A stretch of DNA of 64,000 nt from Luminiphilus syltensis NOR5-1B (GTDB lineage Bacteria; Pseudomonadota; Gammaproteobacteria; Pseudomonadales; Halieaceae): positions 2,386,654 to 2,450,653 of the forward strand of contig NZ_DS999411.1 in assembly GCF_000158175.1 (NCBI RefSeq), given 5' to 3'. The number at the start of each line of letters is the position of its first letter. Position 1 is the first letter of the stretch. The notes under the pieces were generated by a model. That model made no database searches, was not told the DNA's origin, and saw only the letters and a list, made by a program, of their open reading frames with translations. Below are positions 8,660 to 17,154 of the stretch, piece after piece. Position numbers and translations under genes: made by a program.

Positions 8660-9317
8660 GTGGCGCGGATTCTAGCCTATTGGGATTAAGTGGTCATCAT
8701 CCTGCAATTTTTTTTGGGTCATTGAAGAATCTCGCGGCGGGGTAGGGCATGAGCGACGTAACCGAAAATGACGGCCAGTGAACTACCGTCTTAACCGAAG
8801 ACCTGTGGGAAGTATTGGATGCCCTAGACGTTGTACTGGAGGTGTAATTCTTCCAACGAACCAGAACAGTCATTCGTAGGAAATTCTTTTACGTTGAATC
8901 AAATGAATTTTTTATGCGCAAATCCAGATATAGCGACGGCCAGATCCTGGCGATCCGTTACACCGAAAGCCTCGCTTTGAACCGTCTGTCGGGTCGCAAG
9001 GGGGCTCCTACGATAATGCGATGGCTGAAAGCGTGATCGGCCTTTTCAAAACTGAAGTGATTAGCCGGAAAGGGCTTTGGCACATTATGAGCCACTGAGT
9101 GAGCCCGGTGTGCATCCTGACTTGAACAAAACGGTCTCCAATAGACCCGGTGCGATTCAACTCTGCGATTTTGCTGAAGCCCGCGCAGAGGCCAGGAGCG
9201 TTAAAGAAAAAGGAGTTCGCGCTGACGACCGGCCATCGATGTGAGCGCAACCCTTGCTTCCAACTGCCTTCCATGTAATCTGCTCACCAGTTACGAGCAT
9301 TGACAGGACATCAACAA
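8660..9317. other. Gene-poor stretch holding a transposon relic
   Basis: 658 bases between tRNA-Arg and the CTERM-type gene. The recognisable content is the IS3-family fragment at 8914-9073. A short frame at 8749-8847 would read MSDVTENDGQ, a TGA, then 21 more codons; it is too short to call. The minus-strand frame 9008-9274 is an antisense shadow of the transposase relic. Confidence 0.5.
8914..9073 (+). mobile_element. IS3-family transposase relic (OrfA start fused to OrfB end)
   Basis: The ATG at 8914 begins MRKSRYSDGQILAI, the standard start of IS3/IS911-type OrfA. This runs directly into IRYTESLAL, a segment of the OrfB catalytic core. Then, after a frame change, GSYDNAMAESVIGLFKTEVI (from 9003) follows, the conserved block with the DDE-region D, N and E residues near the OrfB C-terminus. 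About 1 kb of a normal element is therefore missing and the reading frame is broken. No convincing terminal inverted repeats were found. It is non-functional. Confidence 0.75.
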
Positions 9318-11441
9318 ATGCCTCACCGATTACTCAGCCTTGCACCGTTTTTTCTTTTCTTCGTTTTCCTGACCACCGCAACCGTAACCCAGGCCAAGGT
9401 CTTCATCACTATCGAAGAAGTCGGTGACAACGTTGTAGTCACTGCAGTCGGTTCCGCTCTCTTTACGGATTTAGCGCTGTCCTCCCAGTCAGATTTAGAT
9501 CCTAACCTGTTCCATCAAGATGATAGCGGAGTCGTTTCGGGGGCAATCATAGTGGGCAACAGTGCCCTTGACGCGTCCGAGTACCGCATCCCTGCAGTTC
9601 CCGCCAATTTCTACATTGCCGGCGACCTGTTTCCCTCTCTGGCGGCTGATTCTGCGACGGGGGGAGCGGTTGGCTTACAGGTGGGGGGATCTGAAGCCAT
9701 TCTCTTTCTACCCCCTGACTACGGCGGCGCTTTCGACGAACCCAACCCCATTAATTCGAGCGCTACTTTCAATAATCAGACCATCGCCTCGCTCAGTCTA
9801 CGCCCGGGTACTTATACGTGGGAATGGGGCAACGCCAACCCGGATTCCCTGACGCTTTTCATTGTTGACCCTTCCGCAGAAACCAGTGAACTCAACGTCA
9901 CCTATGAGCAGGTCGGTAATGACGTGGTCGCCACCGCGACGGGGTCGGCTGACATCACAGAGCTCACGTTGTTAGACCCCACCCTCTACACCCTCGCCAG
10001 TTCAGCAAACGGAATGTTCTGGAGAGGCTCCATCGCTAACGGTAGGCTCTTCGAAAGCGTTACCGGGCCGTGTGTTGGAGACTGCACCCAATACGGCATT
10101 CCGCCGACCGCGAATCGACCGCGTAGTGCGAACTTTTTTACCCCCGGAGACTCATCCTCAGGTGGAGGAGGCGCTGGCGTCACAGAATCCGACAGAGCAA
10201 CTTCCACCGGGCGGGGAGCGCAACTAATCCTGCCCAGCGGCTACAGCTCGGGTGACCCAATTAGCGCTTCCAGCACCTTCAGCGACGAGTCCCTCCTTGT
10301 TAATCTCCAGGCGGTTCCCGGTGAATACATCTGGAAATGGGGAGGAAGCAACCCGGGTCGATTGACGATTACCATCGTTGACCCCAATGCAGATGATGAT
10401 GGCGACGGCACGCCCAACGGTAACGATACTTTTCCAGATAATCCCACAGAGGACACCGATAGTGACAACGATGGCATCGGTGATAACGGTGATGCCGGTG
10501 GGACTGGCATTGGCTTGAGCGTGGTCGACGCGTCGCTGGGATGCCAAATCAACAGCGTCGCATCCAGCGCTCCCGATACTACCAATGCGCCCGGCCCAGT
10601 CGCACCGCTTCAGCTTGCGTTTACTATCGAAGGATGTGGAAGCCCCGTCGAAGTTATCGCTCAGTTCGGCGACCCACTGCCCGATGGCAGCGTCGCGTAC
10701 AAGGTTTCCGCGGGTGGCGTTTGGTCGGAAATCCCCGGTGCCGTCCTTTCAGGAAATTCCGTACGCTACACCGTCACCGACGGTGGGCCTCTGGATTCTG
10801 ACGGCATTGCCAATGGCACGATTGTTGATCCGGTTGCAACAGCGGTACCCCTTCCAGATGATGATGGTGACGGCACGCCCAACGATAGTGATGCTTTTCC
10901 AGATGATCCCACAGAGGACACCGATAGTGACAACGATGGCATCGGTGATAACGGTGATGCCGGTGGGACTCGCGTTGGCTTGAGCGTGGTCGGCGCGTCG
11001 CCGGGATGCCAAATTAACAGCGTCGCATCCAGCGCTCCCGATACTACCAATGCACCCGGCCCAGCCGGACCGCTCCAGCTTGCGTTCACTATCGAGGGGT
11101 GTGGAAGCCCGGTCGAAGTTATCGCGCAGTTCGGCGACCCACTGCCCGATGGCAGCGTCGCGTACAAGGTTTCCGCCGGTGGCGTTTGGTCGGAAATCCC
11201 CGGTGCCGTCGTTTCAGGAAATTCCGTGCGCTACACCGTCACCGACGGTGGGCCTCTGGATTCTGACGGCGTTGCCAATGGCACGATTGTTGATCCGGTT
11301 GCAACAGCGGTGCCTTCAGCTACTAACCCCACTACCCCCGGCGCCCCAGCAAGACCCGTTCCTGCTTTGGGCGGCTTTGGTCTGCTGCTGTTGGGTGGGC
11401 TAATTGCAGGGTTGGGCCTGCTGATCAGGCGCAAGCGCTAA
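9318..11441 (+). CDS. Secreted repeat protein with IPTL-CTERM-like tail
   Basis: A 707-residue secreted or surface protein. ATG at 9318 gives a signal peptide ending TQA before KVFITIEE. Residues ~25-370 hold two related blocks (VGDNVVVTAVGSA and VGNDVVATATGSA), each closing with an EWGNANP or KWGGSNP segment. Then come two near-identical 155-residue units, each starting with acidic thrombospondin-3-like calcium-binding repeats (DDDGDGTPN, DTDSDNDGIGDNGD) and followed by a domain containing GCQINSVASSAPDT. The C-terminus is PVPALGGFGLLLL, a hydrophobic helix and RRKR, the layout of IPTL-CTERM/exosortase-type anchors. Function unknown; adhesion or matrix roles are guesses. An upstream TTG at 9300 is possible but adds no useful sequence. 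Confidence 0.75.
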   Translation: MPHRLLSLAPFFLFFVFLTTATVTQAKVFITIEEVGDNVVVTAVGSALFTDLALSSQSDLDPNLFHQDDSGVVSGAIIVGNSALDASEYRIPAVPANFYIAGDLFPSLAADSATGGAVGLQVGGSEAILFLPPDYGGAFDEPNPINSSATFNNQTIASLSLRPGTYTWEWGNANPDSLTLFIVDPSAETSELNVTYEQVGNDVVATATGSADITELTLLDPTLYTLASSANGMFWRGSIANGRLFESVTGPCVGDCTQYGIPPTANRPRSANFFTPGDSSSGGGGAGVTESDRATSTGRGAQLILPSGYSSGDPISASSTFSDESLLVNLQAVPGEYIWKWGGSNPGRLTITIVDPNADDDGDGTPNGNDTFPDNPTEDTDSDNDGIGDNGDAGGTGIGLSVVDASLGCQINSVASSAPDTTNAPGPVAPLQLAFTIEGCGSPVEVIAQFGDPLPDGSVAYKVSAGGVWSEIPGAVLSGNSVRYTVTDGGPLDSDGIANGTIVDPVATAVPLPDDDGDGTPNDSDAFPDDPTEDTDSDNDGIGDNGDAGGTRVGLSVVGASPGCQINSVASSAPDTTNAPGPAGPLQLAFTIEGCGSPVEVIAQFGDPLPDGSVAYKVSAGGVWSEIPGAVVSGNSVRYTVTDGGPLDSDGVANGTIVDPVATAVPSATNPTTPGAPARPVPALGGFGLLLLGGLIAGLGLLIRRKR
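10391..11320 (+). repeat. Two tandem 465-bp direct repeats inside the CTERM-type gene
   Basis: Bases 10391-10855 and 10856-11320 are two copies of the same 465-base unit with only scattered differences (for example GGCGACGGCACGCC versus GGTGACGGCACGCC at the start). The period is exactly 155 codons, so the frame is kept. Each unit encodes the acidic calcium-binding repeat plus the GCQINSVASSA domain. The high nucleotide identity points to recent duplication. Confidence 0.9.
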
Positions 11442-11452
11442 TCCGGGTTAGT

Positions 11453-11478
11453 GGGCTGGGCGATCAGCCCCATTATTT
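11453..11478 (+). terminator. Possible terminator after the CTERM-type gene
   Basis: GGGCTG (11453-11458) and CAGCCC (11465-11470) form a 6-bp hairpin with a 6-base loop, followed by CATTATTT. The stem is short and the T-run interrupted, so this is only plausible. Confidence 0.35.
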
Positions 11479-11649
11479 CCGGGTTGTGAGAAGACCGTGT
11501 GGAAACGATCGGTCTGGCATTGGCCCGCAGTTTTGGTGTCATTTAGCCGCCCTGAGCAGGTGCGTGACAATCCCTTAAAGCTGTGCGCCGCTTGCGTCTT
11601 TCCCGGTATTTCGACACACTACGCGCCCTCTGCTTTTGCAGGGCGCAAT

Positions 11650-11759
11650 GGTGGTCCGGATGGTCCCCTCGCAGCGATAGGTAGTGAACCCCGCCAGGCC
11701 CGGAAGGGAGCAACGGTAATTACCGACTCGGGTGCCGGGGTGTGGCTGTCCGGGCTACC
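11650..11759 (+). ncRNA. ffs: Signal recognition particle 4.5S RNA
   Basis: The universally conserved SRP domain IV is present (GCCAGGCCCGGAAGGGAGCAAC, paired with GGGTGCCGGGGTGTGGCTG). The ends GGTGGTCCGGATGGTC and GGCTGTCCGGGCTACC pair over 16 positions, with several G-U pairs, to make the long rod of the bacterial 4.5S form. With Ffh it targets membrane proteins co-translationally. It sits just before dnaX, as in Pseudomonas. A G+C hairpin at 11623-11646 lies immediately before its 5' end. Confidence 0.93.
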
Positions 11760-11808
11760 TCCATTTAAAGGCCGTGCCGCCAAGGCCAGCCAGGACACCG
11801 GTAAGCGA

Positions 11809-13578
11809 ATGGGGTATCAGGTTCTCGCCCGTAAGTGGCGGCCCGGCAATTTCCAGGAGATGGTCGGTCAGCAGCATGTGCTGCGCGCTCTGGTGAACGC
11901 GCTTGATAACGACCGCCTGCACCACGCCTACCTGTTTACCGGCACCCGGGGTGTTGGCAAGACCACCGTCGCCCGGATTCTCGCCAAATGCCTTAACTGT
12001 GATCAGGGCGTCAGTTCCACACCCTGTGGAACCTGCGATTCCTGCCTGGAGATTGCAGAAGGACGCAGCGTTGATTTGCTGGAGGTCGATGCGGCCTCGA
12101 GAACCAAGGTGGAGGACACCCGCGAGCTGCTCGAGAACGTGCTCTATGCACCGACCCGTTCTCGTTTCAAGATTTACCTCATTGACGAAGTGCATATGCT
12201 TTCGGGCCACAGTTTTAATGCATTGCTTAAGACCCTCGAAGAGCCACCGCCCCATGCCAAATTCCTCTTGGCGACCACCGATCCGCAGAAACTTCCGGCG
12301 ACCGTGCTGTCGCGCTGCCTGCAGTTCAATCTGAAAAATATGGTTCCCGAGGAGATTGTTGCCCATCTGGGCAAGGTGCTCGAGGAAGAGTCGGTCGCCT
12401 TTGATAACGGTTCACTCGCCTTATTGGCACGCGCCGCCGAAGGGTCAATGCGTGATGCCTTGAGTCTCACGGATCAGGCCATTGGATTCGGCGATGGCGG
12501 CCTCGCCGAGAGCGATGTGCGCGCCATGCTCGGCACTGTTGATCGCGCTCGCGTGCTCGATGTCCTCGATGCCATTCTCGACAACGACCCAAAGACATTG
12601 CTCGCAGTTATTGAACAAATCGCCAGTCATGCGCCGGATTACGTGGCTACTCTAGATGACCTTGCTTCAGTACTACACCAGGTGACGATTGCCCAGTGGG
12701 TGCCCGATGCCGCCGACCCCACCGCGAGCCAGTCGGAGCGGATTGCGAAAGTGGCGGCCAGCACCACCGTTGATGAAGTGCAGCTCTTTTATCAGTTTGC
12801 CGCTGCCGGGCGGCCGGAGGTGCAGCGCTCGCCGGATCCTCGGGCGGCGCTGGAGATGGTGCTGCTGCGGATGATCGCGTTTCGGCCCGCTGAGGTGATC
12901 AGCGACGCCCACGAGGTGCCGCCGCCAAAAAAGACTGAGCCACCGGTGCCGCCGGTGGACTCCGTGGGGGCGGGTGCCATCGAGACCTCGGGTTCGGCGC
13001 CATCGCTGACTCACGAAGAACTTCGTCCCCCAGTCCGTTTGGCCCCCCGGGTTGTCGCGGATCAGCCTGAGAAGGCTGACGCGATACCGGCACCGATCGA
13101 CCCCGTGGTGGATGCGCCGACATCGAATCCACAGCCCGGACCAGCAGAGTCAGAGCCCTTAGAGCCCCCCAGGGTGGCCGCTGATTTGCCCGCACCGGCC
13201 GAGTGGCCCGCTTTTTTTGACGATCTGGCGCTGAGAGGCATCGCTGAAAACATTGCCATGCATTGCGAGCTGAGATCCGTCAGCGGCCGTACACTCTCCT
13301 TTGTCCTCGATCAGAGTAATGCCGGACTGTTCAACGAGCGCCATGTCGCGGCTATCGAAGAGCAGTTTAATGCCCACCTGCAACCGCCGGTGACCATTGA
13401 GGTTGAGGTGGGTGTGGTTGGGGCGGCGACGCCCGCGGCGCGACGGGCGGAGCTCGAGGCCGCCCGGCAGAAGGCGGCGGAAGACGCTCTCGCAGAAGAT
13501 CCGGTGCTCACGACTTTTCTCGCTGATTTTGATGCCGAGGTAATAGTCGGTAGCATTGAGCCACCAAAAACAGGCTGA
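11809..13578 (+). CDS. dnaX: DNA polymerase III tau (and gamma) subunit DnaX
   Basis: Clamp-loader ATPase and organiser of the replicase, 589 residues. ATG at 11809 starts MGYQVLARKWRP, the family N-terminus; the frame stays open upstream to 11497 but that part overlaps the SRP RNA. Walker A is GTRGVGKTT (residues 45-53). A zinc module has CLNC, CGTCDSC, Walker B is IYLIDEVHML, and sensor 1 is LATTDPQKLPATVLSRC. A proline-rich linker follows residue ~365 and leads to the tau-specific C-terminal domain. Codons 374-375 lie in a slippery site that would also yield a 376-residue gamma form. It is the first gene of dnaX-ybaB-recR-rnd-ycgL. Confidence 0.95.
   Translation: MGYQVLARKWRPGNFQEMVGQQHVLRALVNALDNDRLHHAYLFTGTRGVGKTTVARILAKCLNCDQGVSSTPCGTCDSCLEIAEGRSVDLLEVDAASRTKVEDTRELLENVLYAPTRSRFKIYLIDEVHMLSGHSFNALLKTLEEPPPHAKFLLATTDPQKLPATVLSRCLQFNLKNMVPEEIVAHLGKVLEEESVAFDNGSLALLARAAEGSMRDALSLTDQAIGFGDGGLAESDVRAMLGTVDRARVLDVLDAILDNDPKTLLAVIEQIASHAPDYVATLDDLASVLHQVTIAQWVPDAADPTASQSERIAKVAASTTVDEVQLFYQFAAAGRPEVQRSPDPRAALEMVLLRMIAFRPAEVISDAHEVPPPKKTEPPVPPVDSVGAGAIETSGSAPSLTHEELRPPVRLAPRVVADQPEKADAIPAPIDPVVDAPTSNPQPGPAESEPLEPPRVAADLPAPAEWPAFFDDLALRGIAENIAMHCELRSVSGRTLSFVLDQSNAGLFNERHVAAIEEQFNAHLQPPVTIEVEVGVVGAATPAARRAELEAARQKAAEDALAEDPVLTTFLADFDAEVIVGSIEPPKTG
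12913..12958 (+). promoter_or_regulatory. Programmed -1 ribosomal frameshift cassette in dnaX
   Basis: All three parts of the E. coli dnaX signal are present. There is a Shine-Dalgarno-like GAGGTG (12913-12918), a slippery A-AAA-AAG (12927-12933) in the correct phase (zero frame CCA AAA AAG), and six bases later a perfect 7-bp hairpin CCACCGG/CCGGTGG (12940-12946 with 12952-12958). After slipping back one base the ribosome reads GAC then TGA (12936-12938), ending a 376-residue gamma protein. Confidence 0.85.
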
Positions 13579-13586
13579 CGATTGAA

Positions 13587-13904
13587 ATGAAAATTAATGA
13601 TTTGATGAAGCAGGCCCAGCAGATGCAGCAGGGGTTGGCAGCCGCCCAGGAGGCCGTGAAACAGATTGAGGTAGAGGGGCAGGCCGGTGCTGGTCTTGTG
13701 ACAGTGCGCATGACCGGTGCGCTATCGGTGGTGCGAGTGACGGTGGATCCCAGCGTGCTCAACGAGGACCGAGAGGTGCTTGAGGACCTGCTTGCGGCGG
13801 CGGTTAATGATGCGGTACAGCGGGCCCAGGCCGCGTCGCAGGAGAAAATGGCCGAGGCCGCGGGCGGAATTAACCTCCCTGCCGGCTTCAAGATGCCTTT
13901 TTAA
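13587..13904 (+). CDS. ybaB: YbaB/EbfC nucleoid-associated protein
   Basis: A 105-residue DNA-binding protein of the YbaB family, which forms small dimers and binds the nucleoid. The start MKINDLMKQAQQMQQGLA and the central GLVTVRMTGALSVVRVTVDPSVL are diagnostic. The end GGINLPAGFKMPF matches the conserved tail. It lies 8 bases after dnaX and 14 bases before recR, the near-universal dnaX-ybaB-recR arrangement, implying a link to DNA replication or repair. Its exact role is not settled in the family. Confidence 0.95.
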   Translation: MKINDLMKQAQQMQQGLAAAQEAVKQIEVEGQAGAGLVTVRMTGALSVVRVTVDPSVLNEDREVLEDLLAAAVNDAVQRAQAASQEKMAEAAGGINLPAGFKMPF

Positions 13905-13918
13905 GTGATTGAAAATAA

Positions 13919-14524
13919 ATGAAATTAAGCCCTTCTATTGAGGCGTTGATTGAGGCATTGCGGTGTCTCCCGGGTGTTGGACCCAAGTCGGCGCAACGCA
14001 TGACCCTGACGCTGCTTGAGCGCGATCGGGAGGGTGCTGCCCTCCTGGCGCAGGCGTTGACTACCGCACTGGAGCGGGTCGGGCGATGCCAGCGTTGCCG
14101 CAACTTTACCGAATTGCCGGTGTGCGAGATTTGCGCCGATCCGCGTCGTGATCAGGCGTTGTTGTGTGTGGTGGAAACCCCCGCTGATGTTATGGCGATC
14201 GAGCACAGTGGCAGTTACCGCGGCGTCTTTTTTGTACTGATGGGACACCTGTCACCGATCGACGGCATTGGTCCCGAGGAGATAGGTCTGACTGAGCTTG
14301 CGAGCCGATTCCACGAGGGCGATTTGGCGGAGGTTATTCTCGCCACCAACCCCACTGTGGAGGGCGAGACTACGGCGTATTACATTGCTCAACAAGCCCG
14401 CTCCGCCGGAGTGACCATCAGCAAGATCGCCCACGGTGTTCCGCTGGGCGGCGAACTGGAGTTTACCGATGCCACCACGCTTGCCCATGCGCTAAGCGGT
14501 CGGACGCGGGTGGCAGAGCAATGA
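13919..14524 (+). CDS. recR: Recombination mediator RecR
   Basis: A 201-residue protein acting with RecF/RecO to load RecA onto SSB-coated gaps. The N-terminal helix-hairpin-helix ([15 protein letters not shown]), a C4 zinc finger (CQRCRNF, CEICADP), and the Toprim domain ([35 protein letters not shown]) are all intact. Length equals the family norm. Its stop overlaps the start of rnd by four bases (ATGA), so the two are translationally coupled. Confidence 0.96.
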   Translation: MKLSPSIEALIEALRCLPGVGPKSAQRMTLTLLERDREGAALLAQALTTALERVGRCQRCRNFTELPVCEICADPRRDQALLCVVETPADVMAIEHSGSYRGVFFVLMGHLSPIDGIGPEEIGLTELASRFHEGDLAEVILATNPTVEGETTAYYIAQQARSAGVTISKIAHGVPLGGELEFTDATTLAHALSGRTRVAEQ

Positions 14525-15639
14525 GCTGGGAATGGGTTGACTCCGACCGTGGCCTGGCTGAGGTCGTAGCGCAGGTGATCGATGGCGATTTTGTGGCGAT
14601 CGATACGGAATTCAGACGCCGGGATACTTTCTGGCCAGAAGTCGCGCTGGTGCAGATAGCCACCGCCGACCAGGTCTGGTTGATTGACCCATTGCCGCTG
14701 ACCGACACAGGGCCGTTGGCGGAACTTTTGCAGAAGTCCACGCTGACCAAGGTGTTACACAGCGCCGGGGAAGACCTTGAGGTGTTTCAGGCCTGGCTCG
14801 GTGTTCTGCCGTCGCCCTTGTTCGATACCCAGAAAGCGGCGGCGCTACTGGGATACGGGTTTGGCTTGTCCTACGCCAAATTGGTGGAAGCGGTGTGTCA
14901 GGTCAGTCTCGATAAGGATGAGACCAACTCAGACTGGCTGGTCAGGCCGTTAACGTCCGCCCAGTGTCGCTACGCCGCCCAGGACGTCACGTATCTCGTT
15001 GATGTGTATTCGCGATTGTTGGGTGATGCGGGAACGCAGGGACGCCTCGAGTGGATTCTGGAAGAGGGCGAAGGGGTGTCGGTGGGTGGCCGCGGCCCTC
15101 TGGCCAAATTCAGAAACGCGTGGAAATTGCAGCCGGAGGCGCTCGCCGTGCTGTACGGGCTCCTGGACTGGCGCGAACAGCAGGCCAGGGAGCGGGATAG
15201 GCCCCGCAACTGGATTCTTCACGATAAAGTCATCAACGAGATCGTCCGTGCCCTGCCCGAGCGCCTTGATCAATTGGCCGGGCTCGAGGGGATGTCAGAG
15301 GGCGTGGTGCGACGCCAGGGTAAAGCTTTACTCGCACTCATAGCCGCCGCGCGTCGCGATGCGTCGTCGAAGCCCCCCGAGCCGGTTGCCCAGCCCTTAT
15401 CCGGCACGCAAAAGCGAATGGCCAAGGTGCTTGCCCAGGCCATCGAAAATCGCGCCAGTGAGCTGCGACTAAGCCCGGAGATTCTCTTCCCCAAACGGGA
15501 TGCCGAATTGCTCGCCAGGGAGTTGTGCGGTGACTCGATCGAGGTGCCGAGCCACTGGCAGGGATGGCGTGATGGCGCCATCGTAAAACCGCTTCGATTT
15601 ATCAGTGAAGCCGTTAAAAATCAAGAAGGTGCGAAATGA
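14521..15639 (+). CDS. rnd: Ribonuclease D
   Basis: A 372-residue 3'-5' exoribonuclease of the DEDD family that matures tRNA 3' ends. The four catalytic blocks are visible: [46 protein letters not shown] with SYAKLV, and [16 protein letters not shown] first HRDC domain follows around residues 205-285 ([19 protein letters not shown]) and a second, weaker one ends the protein. The stop overlaps the ycgL start by four bases. Confidence 0.95.
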   Translation: MSWEWVDSDRGLAEVVAQVIDGDFVAIDTEFRRRDTFWPEVALVQIATADQVWLIDPLPLTDTGPLAELLQKSTLTKVLHSAGEDLEVFQAWLGVLPSPLFDTQKAAALLGYGFGLSYAKLVEAVCQVSLDKDETNSDWLVRPLTSAQCRYAAQDVTYLVDVYSRLLGDAGTQGRLEWILEEGEGVSVGGRGPLAKFRNAWKLQPEALAVLYGLLDWREQQARERDRPRNWILHDKVINEIVRALPERLDQLAGLEGMSEGVVRRQGKALLALIAAARRDASSKPPEPVAQPLSGTQKRMAKVLAQAIENRASELRLSPEILFPKRDAELLARELCGDSIEVPSHWQGWRDGAIVKPLRFISEAVKNQEGAK

Positions 15640-15890
15640 AGCTCGTTCAGGTTCTAAAGTCAGCGAAGCGCACCGACACCTATATTTATGTCGCACAGGG
15701 GCATGATCTGGAGACGCTGCCTGAGGCATTGACGGCGGGTCTGGGCGAGCTATCTCCTGTGTTGTCGATGCGCCTGACCCCGGATCGTACCCTGGCGCGG
15801 TTCTCCGGCGCCCAGGTGCTCGCAGCGATCGAGGAGCAGGGCTTTTTTCTGCAGATACCGCCTCCGCTGGAGGACGACGAACGATGCTGA
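15636..15890 (+). CDS. ycgL: YcgL domain protein
   Basis: An 84-residue member of the YcgL family, a small alpha/beta fold of unknown biochemical role. Typical features are the lysine-rich start VLKSAKRTDTYIYV, the middle LETLPEALTAGLGELSPVLSM, and an end with FFLQIPPP. In gammaproteobacteria it commonly follows rnd, as here (4-base overlap). Its stop overlaps the following membrane protein gene. Confidence 0.9.
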   Translation: MKLVQVLKSAKRTDTYIYVAQGHDLETLPEALTAGLGELSPVLSMRLTPDRTLARFSGAQVLAAIEEQGFFLQIPPPLEDDERC

Positions 15891-16231
15891 CCGCGCAGTC
15901 GTATGTGGTAGCAATGGTCATTTATGTGCTGGCGGGCACGGGCTGTCTGTTGTTGCTGCGCTTCTGGCTACTGTCCAACTGGCCCGCCACGCCGCGTCGC
16001 TTCCTGCTCCTGGTGTTGGCGGCGTTGGCCCTGGTGCCTGCCTATCCCAGCGAGGACGCGACCACTCTGGCCCCGGCCTCGATTGTGGCTGTGTTTAATC
16101 TGCTCTTTGCAGGCGGCTGGGACGCGGCCTCGGTGCCTTTCCTGACACTGGCGCTCGGTGTGATAGCGGCGCTCGTGTTGGGGCTGATCTATCACCTGGT
16201 CTGGGGGCGACGGTCCTCGATCGAAGAATAA
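15884..16231 (+). CDS. Small inner-membrane protein of unknown function
   Basis: A 115-residue protein with three hydrophobic segments (about residues 5-27, 40-55 and 83-106) separated by short polar loops; the C-terminus RRSSIEE should be cytosolic. I do not recognise a named family. It overlaps ycgL by seven bases, so it belongs to the rnd-ycgL transcription unit, and it is followed 68 bases later by the MoxR-type ATPase. A conserved hypothetical at this place occurs in related genomes, as I recall. Confidence 0.65.
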   Translation: MLTAQSYVVAMVIYVLAGTGCLLLLRFWLLSNWPATPRRFLLLVLAALALVPAYPSEDATTLAPASIVAVFNLLFAGGWDAASVPFLTLALGVIAALVLGLIYHLVWGRRSSIEE

Positions 16232-16299
16232 CCGGGGCTTTCTCGGCACTAAACGGCACACATCGAACAACGCTTAATGAAACGGACGAAGAGATCATC

Positions 16300-17145
16300 A
16301 TGAAATTTGAAGGAACTGAACGCTACGTAGCGACCGACGATTTGCGCATGGCGGTGAATGCCGCGGTCACGCTGCAGCGGCCCCTGCTCATCAAGGGTGA
16401 ACCCGGGACCGGGAAGACCATGCTGGCCGAGGAGATCGCGGCGGGACTGGGCAAGCCCCTTATCCAGTGGCATATCAAGTCCACCACAAAGGCCCAGCAG
16501 GGTTTGTATGAGTACGACGCGGTGTCCCGGCTGCGTGACTCCCAGCTGGGGGATGATCGGGTACAGGATATTGGGCACTACATAAAACAGGGAAAACTGT
16601 GGGAGGCCTTCGAGTCTGAAGAGCAGGCGGTGCTGCTTATCGATGAGATCGATAAAGCCGATATCGAATTCCCCAATGATTTGCTCGTCGAGCTCGATCG
16701 CATGGAGTTTTATGTTTACGAAACCGGGCGAGTGGTACGCGCTCGGCATCGACCGATTATTGTGATTACTTCGAATAATGAGAAAGAGCTTCCTGACGCG
16801 TTTCTGCGTCGCTGTTTTTTCCACTTCATTAACTTCCCCGATAAAGCGACCATGCGCGCGATTATCGACGTGCACCATCCCGGAATCTCGCAAAACCTGG
16901 TGGCCGAAGCGATGGAGACCTTCTTCGATTTGCGCGAGATACCGGGGCTCAAGAAAAAGCCATCGACCTCCGAGTTGATCGACTGGCTCAAGCTTTTACT
17001 AGCCGACGACATCCCCGATGAAGTATTGAAAAACCGCGATCAGTCGAAGGCCATTCCGCCGTTGTACGGCGCGTTATTGAAAAATGAGCAGGACGTTCAG
17101 TTGCTCGAGCGCCTGGCCTTCATGCACCGCCGGGAAAACCGCTGA
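16300..17145 (+). CDS. MoxR-family AAA+ ATPase
   Basis: A 281-residue AAA+ ATPase with Walker A KGEPGTGKTMLAEEIA (residues ~32-47), Walker B AVLLIDEIDKAD, sensor-1 IVITSNNEKELPDAFLRRCFF and an arginine finger in the same stretch. MoxR ATPases act as chaperones that remodel or activate a partner complex and are nearly always paired with a von Willebrand A protein, as here (next gene 9 bases downstream). The client is not known. The start ATG at 16300 follows GACGAAGAGATC, a weak ribosome site. Confidence 0.9.
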   Translation: MKFEGTERYVATDDLRMAVNAAVTLQRPLLIKGEPGTGKTMLAEEIAAGLGKPLIQWHIKSTTKAQQGLYEYDAVSRLRDSQLGDDRVQDIGHYIKQGKLWEAFESEEQAVLLIDEIDKADIEFPNDLLVELDRMEFYVYETGRVVRARHRPIIVITSNNEKELPDAFLRRCFFHFINFPDKATMRAIIDVHHPGISQNLVAEAMETFFDLREIPGLKKKPSTSELIDWLKLLLADDIPDEVLKNRDQSKAIPPLYGALLKNEQDVQLLERLAFMHRRENR

Positions 17146-17154
17146 GGCCCTCTC

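Noticed and set aside
8749..8847. Short frame MSDVTENDGQ, TGA, then 21 codons
   Set aside because: Too short to judge, with an internal TGA and no homology I recognise; chance is sufficient.
9008..9274. 88-codon minus-strand frame
   Set aside because: It lies antisense to the IS3 transposase relic and shows no domain.
16249..16893. 214-codon minus-strand frame opposite the MoxR ATPase
   Set aside because: A shadow of a strongly conserved gene on the plus strand.
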